Of a stretch of 64,000 nt of DNA, positions 43,601-51,707 are shown one piece after another; the first letter of the stretch is position 1, and each line of letters begins with the position of its first letter. A program made the translations under genes and the position numbers. Source of the DNA: an uncultured Phycisphaeraceae bacterium (GTDB lineage Bacteria; Planctomycetota; Phycisphaerae; Phycisphaerales; UBA1924); NCBI GenBank assembly GCA_937899905.1, contig CALCCF010000032.1, positions 26,493 through 90,492 of the forward strand, read 5' to 3'. The notes beneath the pieces were generated by a model that ran no database searches, had not been told where the DNA came from, and worked only from the letters and a program-made list of their open reading frames with translations.

Positions 43601-44948
43601 GGCGCGGCCGAGCGAGGTAACGCAGCGGCTGGACGGTTGGTCGCTCATGCAGCCGGTGTCCAGCGTGGTCGATCCGGCCCTGCCCGAGCATGTGGTGCTG
43701 GGGGCCGGCCACGTGGTAGGCGTGTGGGCGCTCGCGCCGGATCTTGGCCCGATCGAGGGCGAGCCCTTCGAAGCCGACCCAAAGGGCCCGCTCGAGCTGG
43801 TATGGACCGGCACGCATGATCCGTCGACGCCGCCAACGCTGCTGCGACAAGACCGCGAGCGCGCGCTGTTGGTCTGGCAGGGACGCGATGGCGTCGAGCT
43901 GCGCAGCGTGTCGCTCTTCGACGGCACGGCGTGGAACAGCGGGCCGATGGTCGAGCTGTTTGACGAGGCGGACCGTGAGCCGAGACTCGACGGCGGCGGC
44001 GCGCGCATTGCCGCACTGATGGCGACCGGCCAGCAGGCCGACCCGATGGGTTGGATCGTCGCGAGCGACGGCGATCACGTCGCACTCGCGCGGCGCGACG
44101 GGCTGCTCGCGATTCTCGATGCGCGCACGGGCGAGGCGCTGTACAGCGGACGGCCTGGTATCGGAACGGTGATGGATGTCGCGGTCGCTGGTGGCCGGGT
44201 CTGGGCGATGGGCTCGGTCGAGTCGCCGGGCTCTGGCACCGTCGGTGCGCTCGAGACGCTGGGCATCTGGGGCTTCACGCTCGATGGCTCGATGGAGCTA
44301 GAGCGTGTCGGCCTGAGCGAGCCGCCGCGGTGGATCGCCGCCGCCGATGATGGCACGGTCGTGGTCGGCACGCATAGCTCGGTCGCCAAGCTGCGGGCCG
44401 ACGCGACCCAGCGCCGCGGCGTGTTCGATTGGCAGAGCGAGGACGACGCGGCGTTCAATGCGACCCTGGGCTGGGTGCTGGGCGACACGCTGGCGGTGAT
44501 GTCTTCGCGCGGCGATCTCGCCCTCGCGCGGCTGAGCGACGGTAAGTTCGGCGATCGCCCTCTGATCCTTCGACTCATTGATGGCGAGGTGCCACGACTC
44601 GCTTTGCAAGGCGATCGGCTGGTCGCGTTGACGTCCGGTGGCGTGACCGTGCTCGCCGGGGATGGTGATGTTCTGGGTCGTGACGCGCTGCGGAGCACCG
44701 GCGGCCGCAACGACGACAAGCTGCCGCCAGCATTGGGCGACGAGCGGGCGTTACTCGTGCCGCGTCGCAGCTTCTCGATTAGCGGCGGCCAGGGCGAGTA
44801 CATCGTGTCCACGGTCACCACGGAGTCGGCGAAGGTCTCGGGCACGCGCACGGTGCGGCTGCCCGAGCCGCCGATCGCGACGGCGGTGGTCGACGGCTAC
44901 GGCTTGATCTCCACCGGCCAGCGCACGCTCGTGCTGCGATTCGAGTAG
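40677..44948 (+). CDS. Very large secreted protein with two beta-propeller regions and TPR-like helices
   Basis: A 1423-residue exported protein. GTG at 40677 follows GGAGGG by 9 bases; the signal peptide ends at SGALAQ. Residues about 45-215 look helical (TPR-like). Residues about 275-650 and 990-1423 carry PQQ-type propeller patterns (WD/GTLSAWDR, ARTGEALYSGRPG, VAALDAHDGRPIWLRRF). Between them (660-960) lies another helical region. No cysteine was seen. Such proteins are common in Planctomycetes; no function is known. It may be a periplasmic scaffold or sensor. Confidence 0.82.
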   Translation: MSSRAMNNAANRSGIAPLMMAAGMALAITASGALAQVPRGTVFVDDSTAAQSTLRALPSLIRAGNEAEAVRVLQASLESGAERLVPVEGDPDLFVSVRDAVHERLLAEPELLERYRLEHSTRAERLIAEARFAEVERSYLLTPSGYEAALLVARERFGLARFHSSARVLAQLDRHPDRATDGGRGAELLSLVAAQLDVAELREWAAEWRVDAGLPEADWDALRIEPPEAVLREDASPVIGGQTPPLLPDEVPWAQPFDEDLAPGPGEELPEPPPIETRGGAFWILPKVAGDTILINDGGTLSAWDRFSLRLRWRASLIRDQETIEDLAEFRKQAQTWRSIESPSSVAVDARAAYASMGLHLANTPDLESGILAVDLESGATLWNAQTRSIDPRYPFADVQGELVAGEGRVVLGMREDNRAGRQMATALVGLDALTGEPAWVRTLGSTGTGWSRSTRSVGAGGVIADGVIYWFEPLGVVAALDAHDGRPIWLRRFEPEVRGGRGDVSGAWNGRAPIVTDGNVIALVNRSVYRFDRQSGALLGTAPTSQVGAVDYLVHAGDRIAAVGQSTVRFFEPEAINFDRSAGAFPTAPGFSAPVTGRALAVDDLLLVPSSDVAVLLDPATGLVEGPVRALPRPGSVVSLSDQIIVADSAVLQSVMSADVAVMALTERLQDDPNDFASLVSLVLLAERRQILDAVPGAAERALEALAESRQAGEDALRIARAESRRLFEALLSMVHQMVELDADNRDDALADELSRLTLRAAPSTAGRARALLTIGQLSDRQGRGAQAAEAYLDVLADEGLRLAPVAEEGPIAGVLATQRLKKLLPLHGYEIIEPHEAGVSAQLAEAAPGSEGDASRLEAAARVPASISAMRAYERVAEIAEQEGNTRRASRAWRRALDVARLVRTSGGPVAGTDVARLGANLARVLTDSDHLAAAGRIVRQLRPVSPIERIEAPDIGELARRFADRDRGARFGARPSEVTQRLDGWSLMQPVSSVVDPALPEHVVLGAGHVVGVWALAPDLGPIEGEPFEADPKGPLELVWTGTHDPSTPPTLLRQDRERALLVWQGRDGVELRSVSLFDGTAWNSGPMVELFDEADREPRLDGGGARIAALMATGQQADPMGWIVASDGDHVALARRDGLLAILDARTGEALYSGRPGIGTVMDVAVAGGRVWAMGSVESPGSGTVGALETLGIWGFTLDGSMELERVGLSEPPRWIAAADDGTVVVGTHSSVAKLRADATQRRGVFDWQSEDDAAFNATLGWVLGDTLAVMSSRGDLALARLSDGKFGDRPLILRLIDGEVPRLALQGDRLVALTSGGVTVLAGDGDVLGRDALRSTGGRNDDKLPPALGDERALLVPRRSFSISGGQGEYIVSTVTTESAKVSGTRTVRLPEPPIATAVVDGYGLISTGQRTLVLRFE

Positions 44949-44955
44949 GGCACGG

Positions 44956-45732
44956 CTACTGGCCTGGTGCATCTGGCGGTGGGGGCGGCGTGATCTCGAT
45001 CGCCTGACCGTTGTCGTCGTCGCGCCGGCCCGAGGCGCAGTCGACGATCAGCCGTGCGACTTCGGTCGGATCGAGCACGTCGCCGCGCGGCACGGTGGAC
45101 TCGTCGAACAACGCGCGGAACATGGCGGTCTCTGTTGCGCCGGGCGCGACGGCGAAGGCCTTGATACCCGCAGATACACCCTCCTTGGCGATGCTGCGCA
45201 CCATGAGTTCCACGCCTGCTTTGCTGGCCGCGTATCCGAAGAAGCCGGGGTAGGGGTCGCGCGTGGCCATGGACGACACGTTGACGACCCTGCCGCGTGT
45301 GACCGAGAGATGCGGCCAGGCGGCGATAATGAGCTTGGCCGGGCCGATGGCGTTGGTCGCGAAGCACTGCTCGATGAGCGAGGCTGTGTGGTGCGCCAGC
45401 GGCACGAGCGGGGCGACGCCGGCGTTGTTCACGAGCGCGTCGACGCGGCCAAAGGCCTTGAGGCATGCGGCGACGATCGTGCTGGGGCCGTCGGTGGTGC
45501 CGACATCGGCCCGGCAGCCCTGGGCGAGGCCGCCCAGTTGGTCGAGCGCTTCGTTCAGGCGCCCCTGGTCGCGGCCGACTATGAGCACCCGCCAGCCCTG
45601 ATCGACGAACAGCCGTGCCGCGGCGAGGCCGATGCCGGCGGTGCCGCCGGTGACGATGGCGGCGGGCCTGGTGTTGTCGGAGGTGGGCAGCGAGGGGCTT
45701 GGCGAATCGGGCGAGCGCAGCGGGTAGGTCAT
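44956..45732 (-). CDS. Short-chain dehydrogenase/reductase
   Basis: A 258-residue Rossmann-fold oxidoreductase. The nucleotide loop is TGGTAGIGLAAA (about 29-40). NNAGVAP supports the fold, VVNVSSMATRDPYPGFFGYAASKAGVEL carries the Ser, Tyr and Lys of the active site, and the APGATET segment follows. The substrate is unknown. The N-terminal 24 residues are a polar head. Its ATG is only 24 bases from the divergent solute-binding-protein start and has no ribosome site, so it may be translated from a leaderless mRNA. Confidence 0.88.
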   Translation of the reverse strand: MTYPLRSPDSPSPSLPTSDNTRPAAIVTGGTAGIGLAAARLFVDQGWRVLIVGRDQGRLNEALDQLGGLAQGCRADVGTTDGPSTIVAACLKAFGRVDALVNNAGVAPLVPLAHHTASLIEQCFATNAIGPAKLIIAAWPHLSVTRGRVVNVSSMATRDPYPGFFGYAASKAGVELMVRSIAKEGVSAGIKAFAVAPGATETAMFRALFDESTVPRGDVLDPTEVARLIVDCASGRRDDDNGQAIEITPPPPPDAPGQ

Positions 45733-45740
45733 ATGGGCGG

Positions 45741-45750
45741 AGCGTAGACT
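45741..45750. promoter_or_regulatory. Overlapping candidate -10 boxes between divergent SDR and solute-binding genes
   Basis: TAGACT (45745-45750, plus strand) ends 6 bases before the ATG at 45757. On the minus strand TACGCT (45741-45746) ends 8 bases before the SDR ATG. Both would give leaderless mRNAs from a 24-base gap. -35 elements would lie in the opposite gene and are not obvious. Confidence 0.3.
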
Positions 45751-45756
45751 GGGTGC

Positions 45757-47343
45757 ATGCGATGGATGGCGGCGATCCTGGGCGTGTTGCTGGTTGGTTT
45801 GTTGGTGCTGCCGTGGCTCGCCCGGCCGTCGGATCCGCGTGATGGTGTCGTCGACGGCCCGACCCTGGTGATCATCACGCCGCATACCGAGCAGATCCGC
45901 TACGAGTACGAGCGCGCGTTCTCGCGGTGGCACGAGGCGAACTTCGGCGAGCCGGTGCGTATCGATTGGCGCGCGCCCGGCGGCACGAGCGAGATTCGTC
46001 GCCTGCTCATCGATCAGTACCAGGCGGCGATTCGCAACGGTGAGTACGAGTACCTGCCCGACGGCGAGGGCGGGGGCGAGGTTGTCATCGAGCCGGGCCG
46101 CATGGGATACGACCTGCTGTTTGGCGGCGGCAGCTACGAGCACGGGCAGATGGAGCGCGGCTTCACCGCGAACGTTGACGTTGGTGGTGGTGCGACGCAA
46201 GAGATGCGGGTGCCGATCAGCGTGCCGGCGGGGTTCTCGCAGGAGCAACTCGACGAGTGGTTCGGCCTGAACGAGATCGGCAACCAACTGCTTTACCAGC
46301 CCGAGCAGTACTGGATCGGCACCGCGTTGTCGGGCTTTGGCATCATTTTCAACATCGATCTGTACACCGAGCGCGGCATGGAGACGCCCACGGGCTTCGA
46401 GGATCTGACCGATCCGCGATTGATGGGGCTGGTTGCGCTCGCCGATCCGCGGCAGAGCGGCTCGATTACGACGACCTTCGATTCGATCTTGAACGCGTAC
46501 GGCTGGGACGACGGCTGGCGCATCCTGCGCGAACTCGCGGCGAACACGCGCTACTTCACGAGCGCCGCGACCAAGCCGCCGCTCGATGTCGCCGCGGGTG
46601 AGGCGATGGCGGGATTGGCCATCGATTTCTACGGGCGCACGCAGAGTCAGGCTGTGACAGCGCCGGGCGCGCCGCCGGAATCGAGCCGCGTGGGGTATGT
46701 CGACCCGGTGGGCGCGGTGTACATCGATGCCGACCCAGCGTCGATCCTGCGCGGTGGGCCGAACCCGGAGCTGGCGCGTCGATTCATCGAGTTCTGCTTG
46801 ACGGAGCAGGCGCAGAGCTTGTGGCAATTCCCGGCGAACCCGGAGCAGGATGGCGCCGAGCCAGTGGGTCCCGAGCGATACGAGCTGCGTCGAGCACCGG
46901 TGCGTCGGGTGATGTATGAGAAGTACGCCGATCGGTTTATCGATCGGCTCGATCCGTTCGCGGCGGCGGCCAAGGTCGATTCGCGCGGTTGGCGCTCGGC
47001 GATCCCGGTGATGATGGGTGCGTTTGGAGTCGACAGCGATGGCGAGCTGCAGCGCGCATGGGCGGCGTTGTGGGAGCTTCGCGAGCGGGCGGCCGGCGAC
47101 CCTTCGTGGGCCTCGGTGCTGGCCGAGGCCGAGACCGCGTTCTACGCCTTCCCGACCCAGGAAGTCGTCGGCGAGGACAACCAGGCGCGGGTGCTGGAGT
47201 TCAATGAACAGAACTATCGGCCCATACGCAACGTCTGGCGGGACCCCGAGGCCGCCGCGGAGGCCAGGATCGCGTATATGGCGTTCTTCCGCGACCGATA
47301 TAGAGAGGTAGAGGAGCTGGCGTCTCGCGGCCGGCCGGACTGA
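45757..47343 (+). CDS. Extracellular solute-binding protein, ABC/iron-type family
   Basis: A 528-residue protein with an N-terminal membrane anchor (about 4-22) and no lipobox. The mature part resembles periplasmic-binding proteins of ABC transporters for ferric ions or polyols: TLVIITPHTEQIRYEYERAF at the beginning and the domain pattern of about 170-380 (SGFGIIFN, LVALADPRQSGSITTTFDSIL, then GPNPELARRFIEFCLT) fit family 1-type binding proteins. It is longer than usual because of a C-terminal part with KYADRFI. No permease or ATPase gene follows, so any transporter is elsewhere. Confidence 0.75.
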   Translation: MRWMAAILGVLLVGLLVLPWLARPSDPRDGVVDGPTLVIITPHTEQIRYEYERAFSRWHEANFGEPVRIDWRAPGGTSEIRRLLIDQYQAAIRNGEYEYLPDGEGGGEVVIEPGRMGYDLLFGGGSYEHGQMERGFTANVDVGGGATQEMRVPISVPAGFSQEQLDEWFGLNEIGNQLLYQPEQYWIGTALSGFGIIFNIDLYTERGMETPTGFEDLTDPRLMGLVALADPRQSGSITTTFDSILNAYGWDDGWRILRELAANTRYFTSAATKPPLDVAAGEAMAGLAIDFYGRTQSQAVTAPGAPPESSRVGYVDPVGAVYIDADPASILRGGPNPELARRFIEFCLTEQAQSLWQFPANPEQDGAEPVGPERYELRRAPVRRVMYEKYADRFIDRLDPFAAAAKVDSRGWRSAIPVMMGAFGVDSDGELQRAWAALWELRERAAGDPSWASVLAEAETAFYAFPTQEVVGEDNQARVLEFNEQNYRPIRNVWRDPEAAAEARIAYMAFFRDRYREVEELASRGRPD

Positions 47344-47395
47344 CTCTCGCGGCGGGTCTCGACGCTCGCCGCAGACCCAGCGGAAGGAACCGTTC

Positions 47396-48997
47396 GTGGC
47401 CACGAAACTCAGCACCGCCACCATGACTTCGACCGCACCCGCTCCAACTCCCGGGGACGCGGCGCGCAGCGAGCCACCGCCGCTGACCAAGATCGTCGCG
47501 ACCATCGGGCCGGCGTCAGAGAGCCAGGCCGTGCTCGAGCGGCTGATCGACGCGGGCGCGAGCGTATTCCGCCTGAACTTCTCGCACGGCACCACCGACG
47601 AGCACAAGCGTCGGCTGGATGCGATCCGAGAGGCCGCCAAGGCCAAGGGCGTGTGCGTCGGCGTGCTCGGCGATCTGCCGGGCCCGAAGATCCGTGTGGG
47701 CACCGTGCCCGATCTCGATGGCAGCGGTGGCGTGGAACTCGTGCCCGGCCAGAACGTGCTGCTTGATCGCACGGTAACCGACGCTGAGATCCGCGAGGAG
47801 ACCGTCGACACGTTGTGCGAGCGCGTGCCGGTGCTGCCGTTGACATACGGCGATCTTGTTGACGAGGTCGAACCGGGACAGCGCGTGCTCATCAACGATG
47901 GAGCCGTGCGCATGCTGGCGGTGGGTGCCGAGCCCGGCGGGCAGGCGGTGCGCTGCGTGGTCACGCTCGGTGGCGTGGTGACCACGCGCAAGGGCATCAA
48001 CCTGCCCGAGACGAACCTGAGCGTACCCGCGCTCACCGACCGCGATCGCGAGTTGGTGTCGTGGGCTGTGGCGAACGGGATCGACTATCTTGCGCTGTCC
48101 TTCGTGCGTAGTGGCAAGGAAATCGAGGAACTGCGGGATCTGATCGTGGCCGAGGCCCCGGATCATGAGCCGATCCCGATCATCGCGAAGATCGAGAAGC
48201 CCCAAGCGCTGTCACGGATCGAAGAGATCGCCGAGGTCTCGGACGCGATCATGGTGGCGCGCGGTGATCTTGGTGTCGAGATGGACATCCCCGAGGTTCC
48301 GCCGGCACAGAAACGGATCATCGCTGCGGCCGGGCACTGGGGCAAGCCGTGCATCGTGGCGACGCAGATGCTCGAGACGATGATTGACAGCCCGATCCCG
48401 ACTCGCGCCGAGGCGAGTGATGTGGCCAATGCCATTTTCGATCGCGCAGGCGCAGTCATGCTCTCGGGCGAAACGGCGGTCGGCAAGCACCCGGCGCTCG
48501 TCGTCGAGACGATGGCGCGCATCGCCCGCGCGACCGAGGAAGCGCTGGCGAACGGCGAGCGAGCGGCGAGCCCGCCGCAGCGGCTCAAGCAGACGCGCTA
48601 TCGCACGGCTGCGCTCGCGCATGGTGCGTGGCACATGGTTCAGGACCTCGACGCGCGCGCGATCGTGTGCTGGAGCCAGCTTGGCGGAACGGCGCGGTAC
48701 TTGAGCCAGAACGACTTTGACATCCCGATCGTCGCGTGGTCGAGCGATCCGCGCGCGACACGGCGCATGGCGTTGCTGCGCGGCGTGCGTCCCGTGCTGG
48801 CCGACCCGCCCGAGAGCGGGCGTTTGGCTGAGTGGACGGACATGGTCGAGGCGCACCTGCTCTCGCACAACTGGGCCCGCGCGGGCGACCAGGTGTTGCT
48901 GGTTGCCGGTCGGCCGCTGGGCGTCGCGCGCGTGGTGAACTCGCTCTCGGTGCTCGAGGTCGGTGACCCGACCGGTGGGTACCGCGACCACCACTAG
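47396..48997 (+). CDS. pyk: Pyruvate kinase
   Basis: A 533-residue glycolytic enzyme making pyruvate and ATP from phosphoenolpyruvate and ADP. The GTG start has GGAAGGAAC upstream. The N-terminal 25 residues are an extra Thr/Ala/Pro head. IVATIGPAS, VFRLNFSHGTTDEH, PIIAKIEKPQAL with K265, VARGDLGVEMD and the substrate loop ATQMLETMIDSPIPTRAEASD are all intact. A C-terminal regulatory-type domain follows. It is 52 bases after the solute-binding gene and is probably transcribed from its own promoter. Confidence 0.92.
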   Translation: MATKLSTATMTSTAPAPTPGDAARSEPPPLTKIVATIGPASESQAVLERLIDAGASVFRLNFSHGTTDEHKRRLDAIREAAKAKGVCVGVLGDLPGPKIRVGTVPDLDGSGGVELVPGQNVLLDRTVTDAEIREETVDTLCERVPVLPLTYGDLVDEVEPGQRVLINDGAVRMLAVGAEPGGQAVRCVVTLGGVVTTRKGINLPETNLSVPALTDRDRELVSWAVANGIDYLALSFVRSGKEIEELRDLIVAEAPDHEPIPIIAKIEKPQALSRIEEIAEVSDAIMVARGDLGVEMDIPEVPPAQKRIIAAAGHWGKPCIVATQMLETMIDSPIPTRAEASDVANAIFDRAGAVMLSGETAVGKHPALVVETMARIARATEEALANGERAASPPQRLKQTRYRTAALAHGAWHMVQDLDARAIVCWSQLGGTARYLSQNDFDIPIVAWSSDPRATRRMALLRGVRPVLADPPESGRLAEWTDMVEAHLLSHNWARAGDQVLLVAGRPLGVARVVNSLSVLEVGDPTGGYRDHH

Positions 48998-49140
48998 GAG
49001 CCACTGAGCTCGGTAGATCGATCCCGGACATCCCGATTTGCGGTCGGGGTCTCCCGAGACGCTATTGAGAAACTTCAAAAACGCGTTTTGCTATCGGACT
49101 TTGCACTAACGCTGCACGCCGTACTGCCCTAACCGGGATA

Positions 49141-49178
49141 AGCGGCTGTTGGCTCGGCGGTGGTCCGAGCAGCCGCTT
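49141..49178 (+). terminator. Candidate terminator downstream of pyruvate kinase
   Basis: AGCGGCT and CTCGG on one arm pair with CCGAG and AGCCGCT on the other; only a short TTTG tail follows, so it is weaker than the others. It lies in the 287-base gap before the subtilase; a promoter for the subtilase would also have to be here, perhaps in the A-rich patch near 49064-49083. Confidence 0.45.
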
Positions 49179-49284
49179 TGCACGTAGAGGTTTGTATCTC
49201 GAAGACGCGGCCTGCTCGCCGCGAGATCCGGATGATCCAAGGCGGTCTCGAACCGAGGCCGACAGAAGACAAGGGGAGTTCACC

Positions 49285-51528
49285 ATGGGTTCACGAGTTG
49301 GCCAGCATCGTTCGACGCTCGGCGCGCTTTCCATCCTGCTTTCGGTCGGCCTGGCAACGCCCGCGCTCGCCGGCGACAAGGTTGGCGTCGGTAACGAGTT
49401 CTTCGGTCCGTTCGTCGAGACGGCCGGGGCCATGGAGTTCACCGGCCAGATGCTGGTCGCGCCAAAGCGGATCGTCGACTGGCAGCGCGAGGGCCTGACG
49501 TACGCGCAGGCCGTCGAGCGTCGCCGCGAGGCCGAGGCACGCATCGAGCCGTTCGTCGTGGTCCGCGACCGCGGCCCCGATCGCTGGACGGTTTCGCTCC
49601 CCGACGGCATGGACGAGTCGACCATGGGCGCGTGGCTTGAGAGCACCGGCGACTACCGCTTCGCCCACCCGAACTGGTTCGTGTACACAACGCGCGAGCC
49701 CAACGACCCCCGCTACGGCGAGCAATGGCACCACCCGATCATGCAGTCGCCCGACGCGTGGGATATCGCGACGGGTTCGACCTCGATCATCTCGGCGTTT
49801 GTCGATACGGGCACGTTCATCGGCCATCCCGATCTGGCGGCCAACATGGTGCCGGGTTATAACTCACGCGATCGCGTCGCCGAGATCGATGGTGGCGTGG
49901 TGACCGACCAGAACGGCCACGGCACGCACGTTGCCGGCTGCGGCGCGGCCATTGGTAACAACGGCGTTGGCGTCTCGGGCGTCGGCTGGGATCTGGGCAT
50001 CATGTCGATCCGTGCGACTTCGGCCTCCGCCGGTGGCTCGGGCGGCACGTCGCTCACCGCCATCCTGCACGGCGCGGAGTGGGCCATCGAGAACGGCGCC
50101 AGTGTCTCGAGCTGCTCGTGGACGGGTGTCGAGTCGCCAGCCGTTGGTGACTCGGGAACGTACATCAAGAGCATCGGCGGCTTGCTCCTGTACGCAGCCG
50201 ACAACAGCGGTCGCGACCACCGCGGCTTCTCTTGGCCCGACACGATCGTTGTGGGCGCGAGCAACCAGAGCGACGTCCGTGCGGGCTTCTCCAGTTTCGG
50301 CCGCGGCGTGGACATCTTTGCTCCGGGTGTGGACATCCTCAGCACATTGCGCGACGGCAGCTACGGCCGCGCCAGCGGCACCAGCATGGCGACGCCCGTC
50401 GCCAACGGCGTGGTGAGCATGATGTGGAGCGTGGCTCCTTCGGCAACGCCCGACATCATCCAGACGCTGCTGTACAGCACGGCGGATGACATCGGCGCCC
50501 CGGGCTTCGACCCGATCTACAGCAACGGCCGCGCGAACGTGTTCAACGCCGTCAGCGCCGCCGCCGGCTCTGGCACGCCCGGCGCCCCGCTGGCCATCGA
50601 TGACAGCTTCGCCGTCATCGCGGGCGACATGTCCAGCTTCGACGTGACGGCCAATGACTTCGATCTGGGCGGCCTCGACCTGGTCATCGATAGCGTGGAC
50701 GCGACCAGCGCGTTGGGCGCTTCCATCACGATCAGCGCCGGCACCGGCCCGGAGGGTCGTGATGAGCTGATCTACGACGCACCGACCTCGTCGTTTGGCG
50801 AGGACACGTTCCAGTACATCATCAGCAACGGCGACTTCACCGCCGAGGCGACCGTCCGCGTCGACGTGCTCGACCCCGGCAGCTTCCGCGCCCCGGAGAA
50901 CCCGGGCTTCACCCAGCCCGGCATCGATGTGGATTACTACGCGTTGAGCGCGCTGAGCGAGCTTCCCGACTTCGACACGCTCACCCCGTACGACAGTGAC
51001 GTGGTCGACAACATCGACTTTGAGTCCACCGGTGGTGAGTTCATCACCAGTGGTCGCGCCGACGACGTTGGCGCCGTGTTCACCGGCTTCATCGATATCC
51101 CCGAGACCGGCGTCTACACGCTCTTCACCAACTCCGATGACGGCTCGAAGCTGTACCTCGGTGATGACGAGATCGTCGACAACGACGGCCTGCACGGCAT
51201 GGTTGAGATCGGCACCGAGGTTGCGCTCCAGGCCGGCACGCACGCCCTGCGTGTCGAGTTCTTCGAGCGTGGTGGCGGCGCCGGCCTCATCATGAGCATC
51301 CGCGGGACTGACGGCGTGAAGCGCGTCGTCTCCGCCGGCGACCTGAGCCGTCCGATTGATTGCCCGGCCGATCTCGATGGCGACGGCCAGCTGACCTTGT
51401 TCGACTTCCTGGCGTTCCAGAACGCCTTCGACGCCGGCGACCCGGCCGCCGACTTCGACGGCAACGGCGTCCTGAACATCTTCGACTTCCTCGAGTTCCA
51501 GAACCAGTTCGCGACTGGCTGCGACTAA
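49285..51528 (+). CDS. Secreted subtilisin-like protease with PA14-like and GC-type dockerin-like domains
   Basis: A 747-residue exported protein. The start follows AAGGGGAG; the signal peptide ends TPALAG. A propeptide-like region (about 31-140) precedes the S8 domain, with D174 (AFVDTG), H212 (NGHGTHVAG) and S367 (SGTSMATP). A beta domain (about 437-530) and a PA14-like carbohydrate-binding domain (about 540-690, GVYTLFTNSDDGSKLYLG) follow. C693 to C746 is a calcium-binding dockerin-like module (DLDGDGQL, DFDGNGVL) with cysteines at both ends. A terminator follows. Confidence 0.9.
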   Translation: MGSRVGQHRSTLGALSILLSVGLATPALAGDKVGVGNEFFGPFVETAGAMEFTGQMLVAPKRIVDWQREGLTYAQAVERRREAEARIEPFVVVRDRGPDRWTVSLPDGMDESTMGAWLESTGDYRFAHPNWFVYTTREPNDPRYGEQWHHPIMQSPDAWDIATGSTSIISAFVDTGTFIGHPDLAANMVPGYNSRDRVAEIDGGVVTDQNGHGTHVAGCGAAIGNNGVGVSGVGWDLGIMSIRATSASAGGSGGTSLTAILHGAEWAIENGASVSSCSWTGVESPAVGDSGTYIKSIGGLLLYAADNSGRDHRGFSWPDTIVVGASNQSDVRAGFSSFGRGVDIFAPGVDILSTLRDGSYGRASGTSMATPVANGVVSMMWSVAPSATPDIIQTLLYSTADDIGAPGFDPIYSNGRANVFNAVSAAAGSGTPGAPLAIDDSFAVIAGDMSSFDVTANDFDLGGLDLVIDSVDATSALGASITISAGTGPEGRDELIYDAPTSSFGEDTFQYIISNGDFTAEATVRVDVLDPGSFRAPENPGFTQPGIDVDYYALSALSELPDFDTLTPYDSDVVDNIDFESTGGEFITSGRADDVGAVFTGFIDIPETGVYTLFTNSDDGSKLYLGDDEIVDNDGLHGMVEIGTEVALQAGTHALRVEFFERGGGAGLIMSIRGTDGVKRVVSAGDLSRPIDCPADLDGDGQLTLFDFLAFQNAFDAGDPAADFDGNGVLNIFDFLEFQNQFATGCD

Positions 51529-51556
51529 GAACGAAGATCAGTTTGAGTCTCAGAAG

Positions 51557-51581
51557 ACCGCCGCGAATGCGGCGGTTTTTT
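51557..51581 (+). terminator. Rho-independent terminator of the subtilase gene
   Basis: ACCGCCGC, a GAAT loop, GCGGCGGT and a run of T residues, about 28 bases after the stop. Confidence 0.88.
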
Positions 51582-51707
51582 GTTATGTACGAAATGAACG
51601 CAACCACGCCCGACTGGGCCGGTACAAGGATGGGACCTGGGCCCGGCCTGAATCGGTCGCGGGAACATCCGATCGGCGCCGGGGCTCATCGCAACGGGAG
51701 GTACATC

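Noticed and set aside
42942..44078. Minus-strand open frame inside the large propeller gene
   Set aside because: No recognisable motif and it is fully covered by the plus-strand gene with a signal peptide and propeller repeats.
45733..48036. Very long N-terminal extension of the minus-strand SDR frame
   Set aside because: The extension lies opposite the solute-binding protein and pyruvate kinase genes. The SDR needs only the ATG at 45732.
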